A DNA stretch of 23,041 nucleotides from an uncultured Prevotella sp. Lineage in GTDB: Bacteria > Bacteroidota > Bacteroidia > Bacteroidales > Bacteroidaceae. Position numbers and translations under genes: made by a program. Shown one piece after another: positions 7,932 through 15,974 of this stretch. The notes under the pieces are model-generated. The model did no database searches and was not told where the DNA came from. It saw only the letters and a list, made by a program, of their open reading frames with translations. Position 1 is the stretch's first letter, and every line of letters begins with the position of its first letter. The stretch spans positions 1 through 23,041 of the forward strand of contig CAKPYB010000044.1 in the NCBI GenBank assembly GCA_934202525.1. The letters are read 5' to 3'.

Positions 7932-8915
7932 CTACAGTTCGATATCAATATCCTCAGGTTTGTCCCAATCCTGGATTGTGACATCAAAACCGCCAGAACT
8001 GCCCTCCGAAGGCTTCACCTCAGGCAAAGGTTGCGGCATCTGAACATCTACATGGAGAGAAACCGTATAACCCAACTCCGAAGAGTTTTCATCTTTCTTA
8101 AACTTGTCTCCAACCGCAAACTGATGATCAACCTGCGTCTTGTTGTCTATCAACAAAGCAGAAAGAGACAATTGATTGTTCTCTGCATCAGGACTGACGG
8201 TTTCAGGTAGGCCAAAACATTTAACCGATGCCTTCAACGTACCTAGTGTCGCCTCATTCTCATCAACCGATTTCGTCCAGGATTCCAGAAGATAAGTCAC
8301 CTTGCTCAGGAGTGGCTTACCCTGCCCCAACAGAAAGCCTTCTGAAATGCCAGTTAATGATCCACGCACATAACGCAGATTTTTAATACCTGGTACTTTC
8401 ACGCTGACATGAATTTGCGAAAGCACATTCTTAGGAGTTAAAGTTACCTCAGAAAAGTCTCCAGAAACCTCGAATTCATCGAGTTTATCAGAGGCAAGCC
8501 ACTCGGGCTCAACCCCTATCTGTTCATCATCTCCACGAGAGTACCAACGCGATGTTGTATGCTGTACCACAGCCCGTGCTGTCTCGTAAGAGTCCATTCC
8601 TAGAAAGTCGAGTGTTCCAAACTCGGTCGTACTTTGGTTGAATACAAGAATACTATATTTTCCAGGTTCTAAGGAAAAGTCGGCATGAGTTATCTCATTA
8701 GTCAAGACAGTTTGCGGAGCACCACCTGACCAGGGAAACATCATGACCGTCATACCAGTAGGCACCTCTTTATCAAACAAATGCCAATCCACATTAATCC
8801 GCACCATTTTACGGTTGTCGTTTTGCGGGCAACCAGAATAGTCTTCATAAATGCAAGAAGTAAACAAAATGATAAGGAGCCAATAGAACATGAATAGCCC
8901 TATACATTTTTTCAT
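7932..8915 (-). CDS. DUF5119-type lipoprotein at head of fimbrial operon (Mfa2/FimB-like anchor candidate)
   Basis: This 327-residue protein has a hydrophobic signal peptide and a lipobox-like LFTSC (Cys21), then CIYEDYSGC. The first domain (about 35-130) reads MVRINVDWHLFD, PTGMTVMMFPWSGG and EPGKYSILVFNQST. That is the pattern of DUF5119 and of FimB/Mfa2 anchor proteins: a Greek-key beta sandwich beginning with a DWxxxD-like strand and a GxY(S/R)hLhaN segment. In Bacteroidetes such genes sit next to fimbrillins and encode the cell-surface anchor or length regulator. Here it is the first gene of the cluster, with a promoter box upstream. The family assignment is from memory of the sequence pattern; the anchor role is inferred from context. 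Confidence 0.72.
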   Translation of the reverse strand: MKKCIGLFMFYWLLIILFTSCIYEDYSGCPQNDNRKMVRINVDWHLFDKEVPTGMTVMMFPWSGGAPQTVLTNEITHADFSLEPGKYSILVFNQSTTEFGTLDFLGMDSYETARAVVQHTTSRWYSRGDDEQIGVEPEWLASDKLDEFEVSGDFSEVTLTPKNVLSQIHVSVKVPGIKNLRYVRGSLTGISEGFLLGQGKPLLSKVTYLLESWTKSVDENEATLGTLKASVKCFGLPETVSPDAENNQLSLSALLIDNKTQVDHQFAVGDKFKKDENSSELGYTVSLHVDVQMPQPLPEVKPSEGSSGGFDVTIQDWDKPEDIDIEL

Positions 8916-8977
8916 GAATGCTTCATCTTTATAAAACCTTATTTCAAGTTATTAATTCTTTTCAAAAATTTCCGCTG

Positions 8978-8985
8978 CAAAATTA
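8978..8985 (-). promoter_or_regulatory. Probable -7 box (TAATTTTG) for the fimbrial operon
   Basis: On the minus strand TAATTTTG fits TAnnTTTG and lies 62 bp before the ATG at 8915. A TTTG is present further upstream (plus-strand CAAA at 9009-9012), but the spacer is 23 bp, longer than the usual 19-21. No inverted repeats typical of an invertible, phase-variable promoter were seen around it. Confidence 0.5.
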
Positions 8986-9104
8986 CTACATAAAATTGAT
9001 TTAACCCTCAAATAATGTTTAAAAGATACTAAAAAACACATGGGAGAAAAGTTTTTGTTACGTCATCAGATAAATTGCAAGTAACCATCTCTTTTACAAG
9101 CAAT

Positions 9105-9140
9105 AAAAAACCTCCAATCAAACCAATTGATTGGAGGTTT
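9105..9140 (-). terminator. Intrinsic terminator of the dut-envC cluster
   Basis: AAACCTCCAATCAA (9108-9121) and TTGATTGGAGGTTT (9127-9140) form a perfect 14-bp stem with a 5-nt loop. Read on the minus strand it is followed by an uninterrupted T run (complement of 9105-9110) and then ATTG. It lies 62 bp past the stop of the EnvC-like gene. Confidence 0.9.
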
Positions 9141-9201
9141 CATTTCTATCATTTATAGCAACCAGGCAGTAAAAGCACTACCGGCTGCACCATTTCATAC
9201 A

Positions 9202-10983
9202 TTATCGGCTCAGCCAAGCCTCCGGATTGAGTTTGGCAGTCTCCTTGCGAAGCTGGAACTGGAGGATGTTATCAGAGCCCACGGCACCAAGAGCCTGACG
9301 GGTACTTACCTTCTGACCCTTATGAACGCTGACCGATTTCAAATTACAGTAAACAGAGATGTAGGCACCATGACGGACCAGCACGTTCCACATGCCACCA
9401 TAACCGAAGACGGCACTCACCTCACCATCGTAGATGCTGCGAGCCACACAACCCGGCTTGCCCTGAATATTGATACCCTTATTGTCGAGCGTTACGCCCT
9501 TCAAGCCTTCTACATTATACTGACCGAAATGACTCACCACACGGTAACTGCCGCTGATAGGCATCGGCAACCGGCCACGGTTAGCCTCGAATCCACCGCT
9601 CAGCATGCGGTCTACCGAACTCAAGGTAGAAGCCTCCTGTGCCTCCTTCTTGGCAGCGGCAATCTCACGGGTACTGCGTTCCGCATCCATCTTCGCCTTC
9701 AACTCGGCAGCCTGTCTTTCAGCCTCCGCCTTTCTTGCAGCCTGTTCGGCAGCAGCCTCACGGGCAGCCTGCTCTGCAGCGGCACGCTTGGCAGCCTCGG
9801 CAGCAGCACGCGCCCTAGCCTGCGCTTTAGCCTTCGCCTTAGCCTCAGCCTGGGCAGCAGCCTCCTCCTGAGCCTTTCTTGCAGCCTCGGCAGCCTGTCT
9901 TGCCTCTTCAGCCGCCTTTCTGCGGGCAGCTTCGGCAGCAGCCTCACGCGCCTTGGCTTCGGCTATACGGCGGGCATTCTCCCTGGCAGCAGCCTCGGCA
10001 GCAGCTTTCTTGCGAGCCAGTTCCTCGGCACGTTTCTTGGCGGCAGCAGCGGCAGCGGCCTTCTTCTTAGCCTCGGCAGCAGCACGGGCACGAGCCTTGG
10101 CTACTTCCTGAGCAATCAAACGGTCAATCTGAGCGTTGATTGCCGCATCTTTCTGACGCTGGTCGGCGATGACAGCCTGAATGGTCTTCTGCTGTTTCTG
10201 CAGTCCCTGCACCATTTCCTGCTGCTGGGTCTGCTTGCCTTCCAATACCGTCTTCTCCTGCTTACCCTTATATAATAAGGTGTTCTTATGTCCCTTTACA
10301 TGCTGCAACTGCTGGTGCTTCTCGTTCACCTGCTTCTGCTTAGCCTTTACAGCCTCGCCCTGCACCTTCTGATAGGAAGAATACTGGCGGATGAAGGAAA
10401 GGCGGCGATACATCTGTGTCAGATTCTTGGCACTGAAGATGAACATCAGCTTGTCCTGAACCGTATGATGACGGCTCATATAGCGCATGGAACGGATATA
10501 CTTGTTCTTGCGGTCCTGCAACTGTTGCTGAAGCGTTTTCAACTGTGCCTGCAGAATGCCGATATTGCCGTCAATATGATGGATATCCTTCTGGATACCG
10601 TCAATCTTCTTCTGACGCTGGTCTATTTCTCCGTTCAGCGCCATCAGGTCTTCAAGACGTTTCTTCACATCCGCCTTATTTCTCTGCAAAGCCTGCTCCT
10701 GCTCTCTGATCTTCTTCCGGATAGAAGCGCGCTGTCCCTGCAAACCCCGGATAGAGGCATTGCTATAGGTTGCTGCCTTGCGTTCTGCTCTGGTTGGCGC
10801 AGCTGATTTGGATGTTTTTCTGGCCACATGACTTCTGCTGTTCGTCTTTCTGGCAGGAGTAGCAGCCTTCTTTTTCGCAGTTACGGCAGTCTTTCTCACC
10901 GGCTTCTTCTGGGCAGAATGCTTCTGCGCAAAAGGTGCGAGCGAGAAGGTGATTGCCATGATGAATAATAAGATTCGCTTCAT
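9202..10983 (-). CDS. EnvC-like murein hydrolase activator (coiled coil plus degenerate LytM/M23 domain)
   Basis: This 593-residue exported protein has a signal peptide (about 1-19, ending LAPFAQ), a basic Lys/Arg/Ala linker (20-75), a long coiled coil (about 76-290), and a very Ala/Lys/Arg/Glu-rich helix (about 290-450). A LytM-fold domain follows (about 469-593, from RLPMPISG to EAWLS). The zinc ligands of active M23 peptidases are gone: the HxGxD position reads NKGINI, the YxH loop reads YCNL, and the final HxH reads LQFQL. This is the state known for EnvC, which does not cut peptidoglycan but switches on amidases that split daughter cells. An amidase-activating role in the periplasm is therefore likely, though the partner is not in the window. 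It is the last gene of the dut-TPR-DUF4292 cluster, 50 bp behind its neighbour. Confidence 0.88.
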   Translation of the reverse strand: MKRILLFIMAITFSLAPFAQKHSAQKKPVRKTAVTAKKKAATPARKTNSRSHVARKTSKSAAPTRAERKAATYSNASIRGLQGQRASIRKKIREQEQALQRNKADVKKRLEDLMALNGEIDQRQKKIDGIQKDIHHIDGNIGILQAQLKTLQQQLQDRKNKYIRSMRYMSRHHTVQDKLMFIFSAKNLTQMYRRLSFIRQYSSYQKVQGEAVKAKQKQVNEKHQQLQHVKGHKNTLLYKGKQEKTVLEGKQTQQQEMVQGLQKQQKTIQAVIADQRQKDAAINAQIDRLIAQEVAKARARAAAEAKKKAAAAAAAKKRAEELARKKAAAEAAARENARRIAEAKAREAAAEAARRKAAEEARQAAEAARKAQEEAAAQAEAKAKAKAQARARAAAEAAKRAAAEQAAREAAAEQAARKAEAERQAAELKAKMDAERSTREIAAAKKEAQEASTLSSVDRMLSGGFEANRGRLPMPISGSYRVVSHFGQYNVEGLKGVTLDNKGINIQGKPGCVARSIYDGEVSAVFGYGGMWNVLVRHGAYISVYCNLKSVSVHKGQKVSTRQALGAVGSDNILQFQLRKETAKLNPEAWLSR

Positions 10984-11033
10984 TTCTTATATTAAAAACC
11001 CATGTTCTATAATTTCAAACTCTTGATGAGCAT

Positions 11034-11960
11034 CTACATACTCAATATCTTGCTGAGCACATCTGTTGGAGAAATCTGCTTGTATTTGCTGGAAATCTCG
11101 GTCTGAGTACTCCACTTGCTGTCGGTCTTCACCTGATTCAATTCCAGACTGATCTTAGCCTCCTGCTTTTTCCTGGTAGCAGTAGTGGTCATCGCCAGAT
11201 TCAGGGAGGCAGGGAACATCTTGACGCCTACACTCTTGAAGTTGCCGTAGTCGACGTGGAGATTGGAGGTGCCGTTCTGCGCACTCTTATAGACAACATC
11301 TGCAGCTGTGATACGGCCGGTAGTGCGGTTGGCTGTCCAGGCATAGGTCATATTGCCGTTCCTGAAACTAACCGGCACATTGTCTCCTGCCACATCCAAG
11401 GTGGCATCAAACTTCTTCAGGTCTGATTCCTTCACAGTCCTTTCGCCCGGCAGGAGCAGCTGGTTCCAGAAGAGAGCCTGCAGAGAATAGAAGGAGATGC
11501 CCTGCTTCTTGAGGAAGTCTACCTGGGTATAATCTGCCTTGATATATTCCTTGTGCAGACGGTCGATAATAAGTACATGGTCGGGAGTAAACTCCAGACG
11601 GCCCACCTCTGTCCCTAAGATAGGAATAAAGAGCTGGATGCGGATGATTTCATCCTTACGCATGCTCAGTTTGCCCGGCACGGTAATATCCTTATCACCA
11701 GCCTGGAGAGTAAACGACATGTTACCTACAATATTCTTGGTATAAACCTGATTGTCTGAAACCTTCTGCACGAAAGCCAACTTCTTGAGCGCCTCACTCT
11801 GACGGGAGTCTGAACCCTTGGTGGCATTCTCTTTCTGATGACTGGCTGATGAGGAGCCAGAGCCCTGCAAATTCTTGCTGCTTCCGCAAGAACCGAGGAG
11901 CAGGATGCTGCAGGCTGCGGCAAGCAGCATCATCTTATTCTTCTTCATTATATATTTCAT
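11034..11960 (-). CDS. DUF4292 domain-containing lipoprotein
   Basis: This 308-residue lipoprotein has the lipobox LLGSC (Cys25) followed by a Ser/Gly/Asn-rich linker to about residue 60. The rest is mostly beta, with segments such as VGNMSFTLQAGDKDITVPGK, MRKDEIIRIQLFIPILGTEV and EFTPDHVLIIDRLHKEYI that match the DUF4292 family of Bacteroidetes. The pattern recalls LolA/LolB-type lipid-carrier folds, so a role in outer-membrane lipoprotein or lipid handling is possible but unproven. It lies 22 bp after the TPR gene and 50 bp before the EnvC-like gene. This dut-TPR-DUF4292-M23 order is, as I recall, conserved in Bacteroidales, arguing for an envelope or division function. The start may be the ATG at 11960 or the one at 11948 (MKKNKMMLL), which gives a more standard lipoprotein signal. 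Confidence 0.82.
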   Translation of the reverse strand: MKYIMKKNKMMLLAAACSILLLGSCGSSKNLQGSGSSSASHQKENATKGSDSRQSEALKKLAFVQKVSDNQVYTKNIVGNMSFTLQAGDKDITVPGKLSMRKDEIIRIQLFIPILGTEVGRLEFTPDHVLIIDRLHKEYIKADYTQVDFLKKQGISFYSLQALFWNQLLLPGERTVKESDLKKFDATLDVAGDNVPVSFRNGNMTYAWTANRTTGRITAADVVYKSAQNGTSNLHVDYGNFKSVGVKMFPASLNLAMTTTATRKKQEAKISLELNQVKTDSKWSTQTEISSKYKQISPTDVLSKILSM

Positions 11961-11981
11961 CTTTCTTGATTTTTCTACTTT

Positions 11982-13838
11982 TTATTTCTTCTTACCTTTT
12001 CTTACTGACTTCTTCGTAGCGGCAGCATTCTGCTTGGGCGCATTACGCTTTTTCAGTTCTTCTTCGGTAATATATTGTCTGTTCTTAATCTTCCATGCCA
12101 ACACCTCTGTCAGGTTCTCGCCGGTATAGGCTTTTTTCCAGAAATCTACGGATTCATCGGCCATACCATTCATATAATAGATATCTCCGGCATGTTCCAG
12201 AACCGTACTGTTATCTGCGGTGGAATCGCGGTTTTTGAGTGCCTGGTCTATATAAGTCTTGGCATCAGCATAGCGTTCTTCCATAAAGAGAATCCAAGCA
12301 TAGGTATCCAGATAAGTACCGTTGTTCGGCTCTGCCTTGATGGTCTTGTAGCTCATCGACTCTGCCTTATGCAGGTCAGTACCCTTTACGCTCAGATAGT
12401 AGGCATAGTTGTTCAGCGCCATCACGTTGTCATCTTTCCATTGCAGGCAGGAGTCGTAAGCCGCAAAGGCTTCCTGCTCTTCACCTTTCTTATGAAGGAT
12501 GTCGCCGGTTACGGCATAGAGGTCGGATACCAGGTCGGCAGGCGACTGTGCATTCACCTGCGCCAGACCGAGACGGAACTCGCGAAGCGCCTCGTCTTCC
12601 TTATTTTTCTGATAATACGCCATTCCACCGAAGTAATAGAATACCATTTCTTCGGGATTATACTCCTGAGCCGCCTTACATTGCAGGGAAACCAGGTCGT
12701 ACTTCTTCTCGTTCCAGAGCATCTGTACGAGTTGCATTCTGGCATTCACGTTATCCGGAGCTATGGTAAGCACCTTTTCGAAGGCACGGCATACGGAATC
12801 GGCTGGCATCTTCTTCAAACTCATGTAAGCAGCTCTCATCTCTGCCACTTCGGCTGACGGATGAGCCACGTTGAGCGCCTTGTCGAACAGCGCAATCACC
12901 TTGGTAGAATCACCACCTTCGCTCTCGTTCTTCTGAATGAAAGAGCGGAACATCATCACCTTGGTATCCAAATCCGATTTCGGACTCATCAGGATTTTAT
13001 CGAGCATCTGCTCGGCAAGCTGTTCCTGATGGGTGGCATTATAATAGTCGTAAAGCGACATCTGGGCATAGGAATTGTCAGGCTCTTCCTTCAGCACATC
13101 GGTAAAGCACTTGTAGGCTTCCTTCTGGCGGTCGTGTTGTACGAGCCAGTTGCCCAGCATTGTCTTGTACTGCATATCCAGCGGATGCTGGTCTACCAGC
13201 GACTTCAGTTCCTGATAGGCAGCCTTCTTGTCGTTCATCAGTTCATAAACTCTCATTTTAGAGAGGGTGAACTGTTCGCTTTCACCTTCTTCCACCTCAA
13301 GACGCGAAATGGTTTTGAGTACCGATTTATAATCCTTGTTCTGGGAATAAAGCTGAACCAGGATGCGGAGGGCATCGGTATTATCGTGGTTTTTGGCATA
13401 CAGATTCTCATAGGCATCGATGGCAAGATCGTATTTCTGGCTACCTATATAATATCTGCCCAACTGCTCTGCATAGGTCTGGTTTTCGGGATTCAGTTCT
13501 ATTGCCTTCTGCATATAGGCAAGTGCCAGGGAATCCTGCTTGAGCTGAGAATAGAAAAGCGACTCATAGAAATAGGTTTCAGCCGCCTTCGGGTCAATTT
13601 TCCGGGCATGCTCAAAGAGGTCGAAAGCTGCCGAATAATTGCCGGCAGCCTGCTGGCGCGCTCCCTCCAGGAAGAAATAGTTGTAGCGCTGGCGGTCGTT
13701 CGGAGAGAGATGATCTTCCTGAACCGCCGGCTGCTGAACCGGCTGCACCTTCTTTTTACGGGCAAGCGACGGCATGGCTACCATGCCCAGCAAGACCAGC
13801 CCCATTGCCCAACTGATATTTCTAAGATTCATCTTCAC
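11982..13838 (-). CDS. Exported tetratricopeptide (TPR) repeat protein
   Basis: This 618-residue protein has a signal peptide (about 1-27, ending MPSLARKKK) and is otherwise built almost wholly of helical TPR units. Recognisable 34-residue repeats include AAGNYSAAFDLFEHARKIDP, DSLALAYMQKAIELNPEN, QKYDLAIDAYENLYAKNHDN, and late ones ending NNYAYYLSVKG and AYADAKTYIDQAL-type helices. The C-terminus is a basic tail (RNAPKQN... KKSVRKGKKK). TPR superhelices scaffold protein complexes; here it is presumably periplasmic or outer-membrane associated, since the next gene encodes a lipoprotein and the following one an amidase activator. No enzymatic motif was seen. It is 36 bp downstream of dut in the same direction. 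The exact partner is unknown. Confidence 0.85.
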   Translation of the reverse strand: MKMNLRNISWAMGLVLLGMVAMPSLARKKKVQPVQQPAVQEDHLSPNDRQRYNYFFLEGARQQAAGNYSAAFDLFEHARKIDPKAAETYFYESLFYSQLKQDSLALAYMQKAIELNPENQTYAEQLGRYYIGSQKYDLAIDAYENLYAKNHDNTDALRILVQLYSQNKDYKSVLKTISRLEVEEGESEQFTLSKMRVYELMNDKKAAYQELKSLVDQHPLDMQYKTMLGNWLVQHDRQKEAYKCFTDVLKEEPDNSYAQMSLYDYYNATHQEQLAEQMLDKILMSPKSDLDTKVMMFRSFIQKNESEGGDSTKVIALFDKALNVAHPSAEVAEMRAAYMSLKKMPADSVCRAFEKVLTIAPDNVNARMQLVQMLWNEKKYDLVSLQCKAAQEYNPEEMVFYYFGGMAYYQKNKEDEALREFRLGLAQVNAQSPADLVSDLYAVTGDILHKKGEEQEAFAAYDSCLQWKDDNVMALNNYAYYLSVKGTDLHKAESMSYKTIKAEPNNGTYLDTYAWILFMEERYADAKTYIDQALKNRDSTADNSTVLEHAGDIYYMNGMADESVDFWKKAYTGENLTEVLAWKIKNRQYITEEELKKRNAPKQNAAATKKSVRKGKKK

Positions 13839-13874
13839 GATTCTAATCCTTTCTATTCTATCTTTAATAATCTG

Positions 13875-14312
13875 TTATTTTACACCCGTATGACCGTATC
13901 CGCCGGCTCCACGTTCGGTTTCATCGAGCTCATTAACCTCGATGAAATCGCATTGTTCGTGCTTAGCCAGCACCATTTGGGCTATACGCTCGCCATCGTT
14001 GATAACGAAATCCTCTGTAGAGAAATTGATGAGCAGAACCATGATTTCGCCGCGATAATCGGCATCGATGGTTCCCGGCGTATTCAGTACGGTAATGCCA
14101 TGTTTCAAAGCCAGACCGCTGCGAGGACGGATCTGCGCTTCATAACCTGCAGGCAAAGCCATATAAAGACCGGTCGGCACCAGTCGTCGCTCCATAGGAT
14201 GAAGCACGATTGCCTCATCAATATTAGCACGCAAATCCATGCCGGCACTCTGAGGTGTGGCAAACGCAGGTAGAGGCTGATGCCCCTTGTTGATAATCTG
14301 TACTTTTATCAT
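13875..14312 (-). CDS. dut: dUTP diphosphatase
   Basis: This 145-residue trimeric dUTPase hydrolyses dUTP to dUMP and pyrophosphate in the cytoplasm, limiting uracil in DNA and supplying dUMP for thymidylate synthesis. All five family motifs are present: AGMDLRA (23-29), [10 protein letters not shown] (63-72), [11 protein letters not shown] (80-90) with the catalytic Asp83, GERIAQMV (107-114), and the C-terminal glycine-rich [10 protein letters not shown] (134-143) that closes over the nucleotide. The length is normal for the family. It is the first gene of a four-gene minus-strand cluster and divergent from dgt, another dNTP-pool enzyme. A TATTTTTG box lies 41 bp upstream. Confidence 0.97.
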   Translation of the reverse strand: MIKVQIINKGHQPLPAFATPQSAGMDLRANIDEAIVLHPMERRLVPTGLYMALPAGYEAQIRPRSGLALKHGITVLNTPGTIDADYRGEIMVLLINFSTEDFVINDGERIAQMVLAKHEQCDFIEVNELDETERGAGGYGHTGVK

Positions 14313-14352
14313 GACTTTTTCTATTTTATCTGTGTCTGAGTTTAATAATCTG

Positions 14353-14360
14353 CAAAAATA
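14353..14360 (-). promoter_or_regulatory. Probable -7 box (TATTTTTG) for the dut cluster
   Basis: On the minus strand TATTTTTG lies 41 bp before the dut ATG and matches TAnnTTTG. The upstream -33 element is weak (a TTTA about 16 bp further). Confidence 0.55.
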
Positions 14361-14422
14361 AGCAATTTTGATGGAATAAATGAATTTTTGAGGATAAAAA
14401 CATGTAATTTATCATATTTTAT

Positions 14423-14453
14423 TTTGATTTGTGCTTACTTTAGTGTATTTTTG
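14423..14453 (+). promoter_or_regulatory. Bacteroidetes-type promoter for dgt
   Basis: TTTG at 14423-14426, a spacer of exactly 19 bp, then TATTTTTG at 14446-14453: a full match to TTTG-N19-TAnnTTTG. The dgt ATG is 28 bp downstream. It is back-to-back with the dut promoter in a 168-bp intergenic region. Confidence 0.8.
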
Positions 14454-14480
14454 CGCTACAGAATCAAGTAATACAATAAT

Positions 14481-15818
14481 ATGGAGTGGAAACAACTGAT
14501 ATCCAACAAGCGTTTCGGACAGGAGCATAAGCATGCCGAGCGCCATGATGATCGCTCTGAATTCAAGCGCGATTACGACCGTCTTATCTTTTCATCGGCA
14601 TTCCGCCGTTTGCAGAACAAGACGCAGGTTTTCCCTTTGCCGGGCAGCATCTTCGTTCACAACCGCCTCACCCACAGTCTGGAGGTGGCGAGTGTGGGCA
14701 TGTCGATAGGTAACGACATTTCACGACGTGTCATCCAGAAACGGCCAGAACTGAAGGAGACGCTCGTCGAGGAATTAGGAACCATCGTAAGTGCAGCCTG
14801 TCTGGCACATGATTTGGGCAATCCGCCTTTCGGTCATTCCGGCGAGAAAGCCATCCAGACTTTTTTCTCTGAAGGACCAGGTCAGAAGATAAAATCAATG
14901 GTTTCATCGGAGTTTTGGGATGATATTACGCATTTCGAAGGTAACGCAAATGCCTTCAGAATCCTGACCCACCGGTTCAAGGGGCGCCGTCAGGGAGGCT
15001 TCGTGATGACCTATTCCATGCTTGCTTCCATCGTGAAATACCCGTTTGCGAGCAGTCTTGCCGGGAATCACGGCAAATTCGGCTTCTTTGCTTCCGAAGC
15101 GGAATCTTATAGGAAAATTGCCGATGAATTGGGCATTTTTTGCAAGTCCGCACCAGGTGAGCCTCTCAAATACGCCCGCCATCCACTTGTATATATGGTA
15201 GAAGCTGCCGACGACATCTGCTACGAAATCATGGACATCGAAGACTCCCATAAGCTCAAGATTCTTTCCTTTGCCGAGACCGAGCACCTGCTGCTGAGTT
15301 TCTTTGATGAAGAAATCCAGCAGAAGATACGCCAGCGCATCATCGACGAAGAACTGACTGACGAAAACGAGAAAGTGGTTTACATGAGAGCCAGCGTTAT
15401 CGGCAAACTGGAGAACGAATGTGTGGCAGCCTTCCTGGCGCACGAGGAGGAAATCCTCGCCGGAACTTTCGAGGGCAGTCTCATCGACCATATTTCCGAG
15501 CGTCAGAAAAAGGCATACAAGGAATGTGAGAAGATCTCCTACTCAAAGATTTACCAAAGCAAGCCGGTACTCGACATAGAACTGTCGGGTTATCAAATCA
15601 TGGCAACTCTGATGGAGGTTTTCATCGAGGCAGCCGTCAACCCATCGCGCTTCTACTCCAAGCAGCTCCTGCGCCGGGTAAGCAGCCAGTATGATATAGA
15701 GAACGAGAATCTGGAGGAGCGCATCATGGCGGTAATTGATTATATCAGCGGCATGACCGACATCTATGCGCTCGACATCTATCAGAAGATCAACGGTATC
15801 AGTCTGCCTATTGTTTAA
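14481..15818 (+). CDS. dgt: Deoxyguanosinetriphosphate triphosphohydrolase-like protein (HD domain)
   Basis: This 445-residue HD-superfamily dNTPase cleaves dNTPs (classically dGTP) to the deoxynucleoside and triphosphate. The N-terminus shows the family segment RDYDRLIFSSAFRRLQNKTQ (30-49). Metal ligands follow: H65 in NRLTHSLEV, the H110-D111 pair in CLAHDLGNPPFGHSGEKA with H119, and the late Asp in VEAADDICYEIMD. The length is close to the approximately 440-residue type II Dgt-like proteins and shorter than E. coli Dgt (505), so the substrate may be broader than dGTP. It has its own strong promoter and is divergent from dut, suggesting coordinated dNTP control. It could also contribute to phage defence by nucleotide depletion, as described for some dGTPases; nothing in this sequence points specifically to that. 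Confidence 0.93.
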   Translation: MEWKQLISNKRFGQEHKHAERHDDRSEFKRDYDRLIFSSAFRRLQNKTQVFPLPGSIFVHNRLTHSLEVASVGMSIGNDISRRVIQKRPELKETLVEELGTIVSAACLAHDLGNPPFGHSGEKAIQTFFSEGPGQKIKSMVSSEFWDDITHFEGNANAFRILTHRFKGRRQGGFVMTYSMLASIVKYPFASSLAGNHGKFGFFASEAESYRKIADELGIFCKSAPGEPLKYARHPLVYMVEAADDICYEIMDIEDSHKLKILSFAETEHLLLSFFDEEIQQKIRQRIIDEELTDENEKVVYMRASVIGKLENECVAAFLAHEEEILAGTFEGSLIDHISERQKKAYKECEKISYSKIYQSKPVLDIELSGYQIMATLMEVFIEAAVNPSRFYSKQLLRRVSSQYDIENENLEERIMAVIDYISGMTDIYALDIYQKINGISLPIV

Positions 15819-15855
15819 GGAGTTCAAACATACCAACGCAGCGAAGCTTAGCCCC

Positions 15856-15935
15856 GACTTTTGGATAAAAATAGCCATCAATAGCCTTGACTTTTGGATA
15901 AAATTAACTATTGTTTGCCTTGACTTTTGGATAAA
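15856..15935 (+). repeat. Three direct repeats GACTTTTGGATAAA with exact 33-bp period
   Basis: GACTTTTGGATAAA occurs identically at 15856-15869, 15889-15902 and 15922-15935, start-to-start 33 bp each time; copies two and three also share the preceding CCTT. The last copy ends 5 bp before the -7 box of the ATPase gene, so the array occupies the region where a regulator or RNA polymerase would bind. A 33-bp spacing is about three helical turns, placing all copies on one DNA face. Confidence 0.85.
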
Positions 15936-15940
15936 TGTTG

Positions 15941-15948
15941 TATCTTTG
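15941..15948 (+). promoter_or_regulatory. Probable -7 box (TATCTTTG) for the ATPase gene
   Basis: TATCTTTG matches TAnnTTTG and is 26 bp before the ATG at 15975. A TTTG at 15914-15917 gives a long 23-bp spacer. The third 33-bp repeat sits immediately upstream. Confidence 0.6.
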
Positions 15949-15974
15949 CACTGAAAATCAATAAATTACGCAAA

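Noticed and set aside
8916..9104. Invertible (phase-variable) promoter for the fimbrial operon
   Set aside because: I looked for flanking inverted repeats around the -7 box and found only a weak ATTGC/GCAAT pair on one side (9074-9104); no recombinase gene is nearby.
9127..10275. Long plus-strand open frame (382 codons) rich in Leu/Ser/Gly
   Set aside because: It is the antisense of the EnvC-like gene; its Ser/Leu bias is what Ala/Lys/Glu codons give when read backwards, and it has no promoter or ribosome binding site.
12861..14273. Plus-strand open frame of 470 codons
   Set aside because: It runs antisense across the TPR gene and most of dut, both of which have clear family motifs; no signal for translation.
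15766..15954. Open frame reading DFWI three times across the 33-bp repeats
   Set aside because: It begins inside dgt in another frame and the repetition only reflects a repeat period divisible by three; no translation signal.
15927..15974. Upstream in-frame ATG as start of the ATPase
   Set aside because: The -7 promoter box (15941-15948) lies downstream of it, and the extra residues (MDKCCIFALKINKLRK) do not look like the family's N-terminus; ATG 15975 is preferred.
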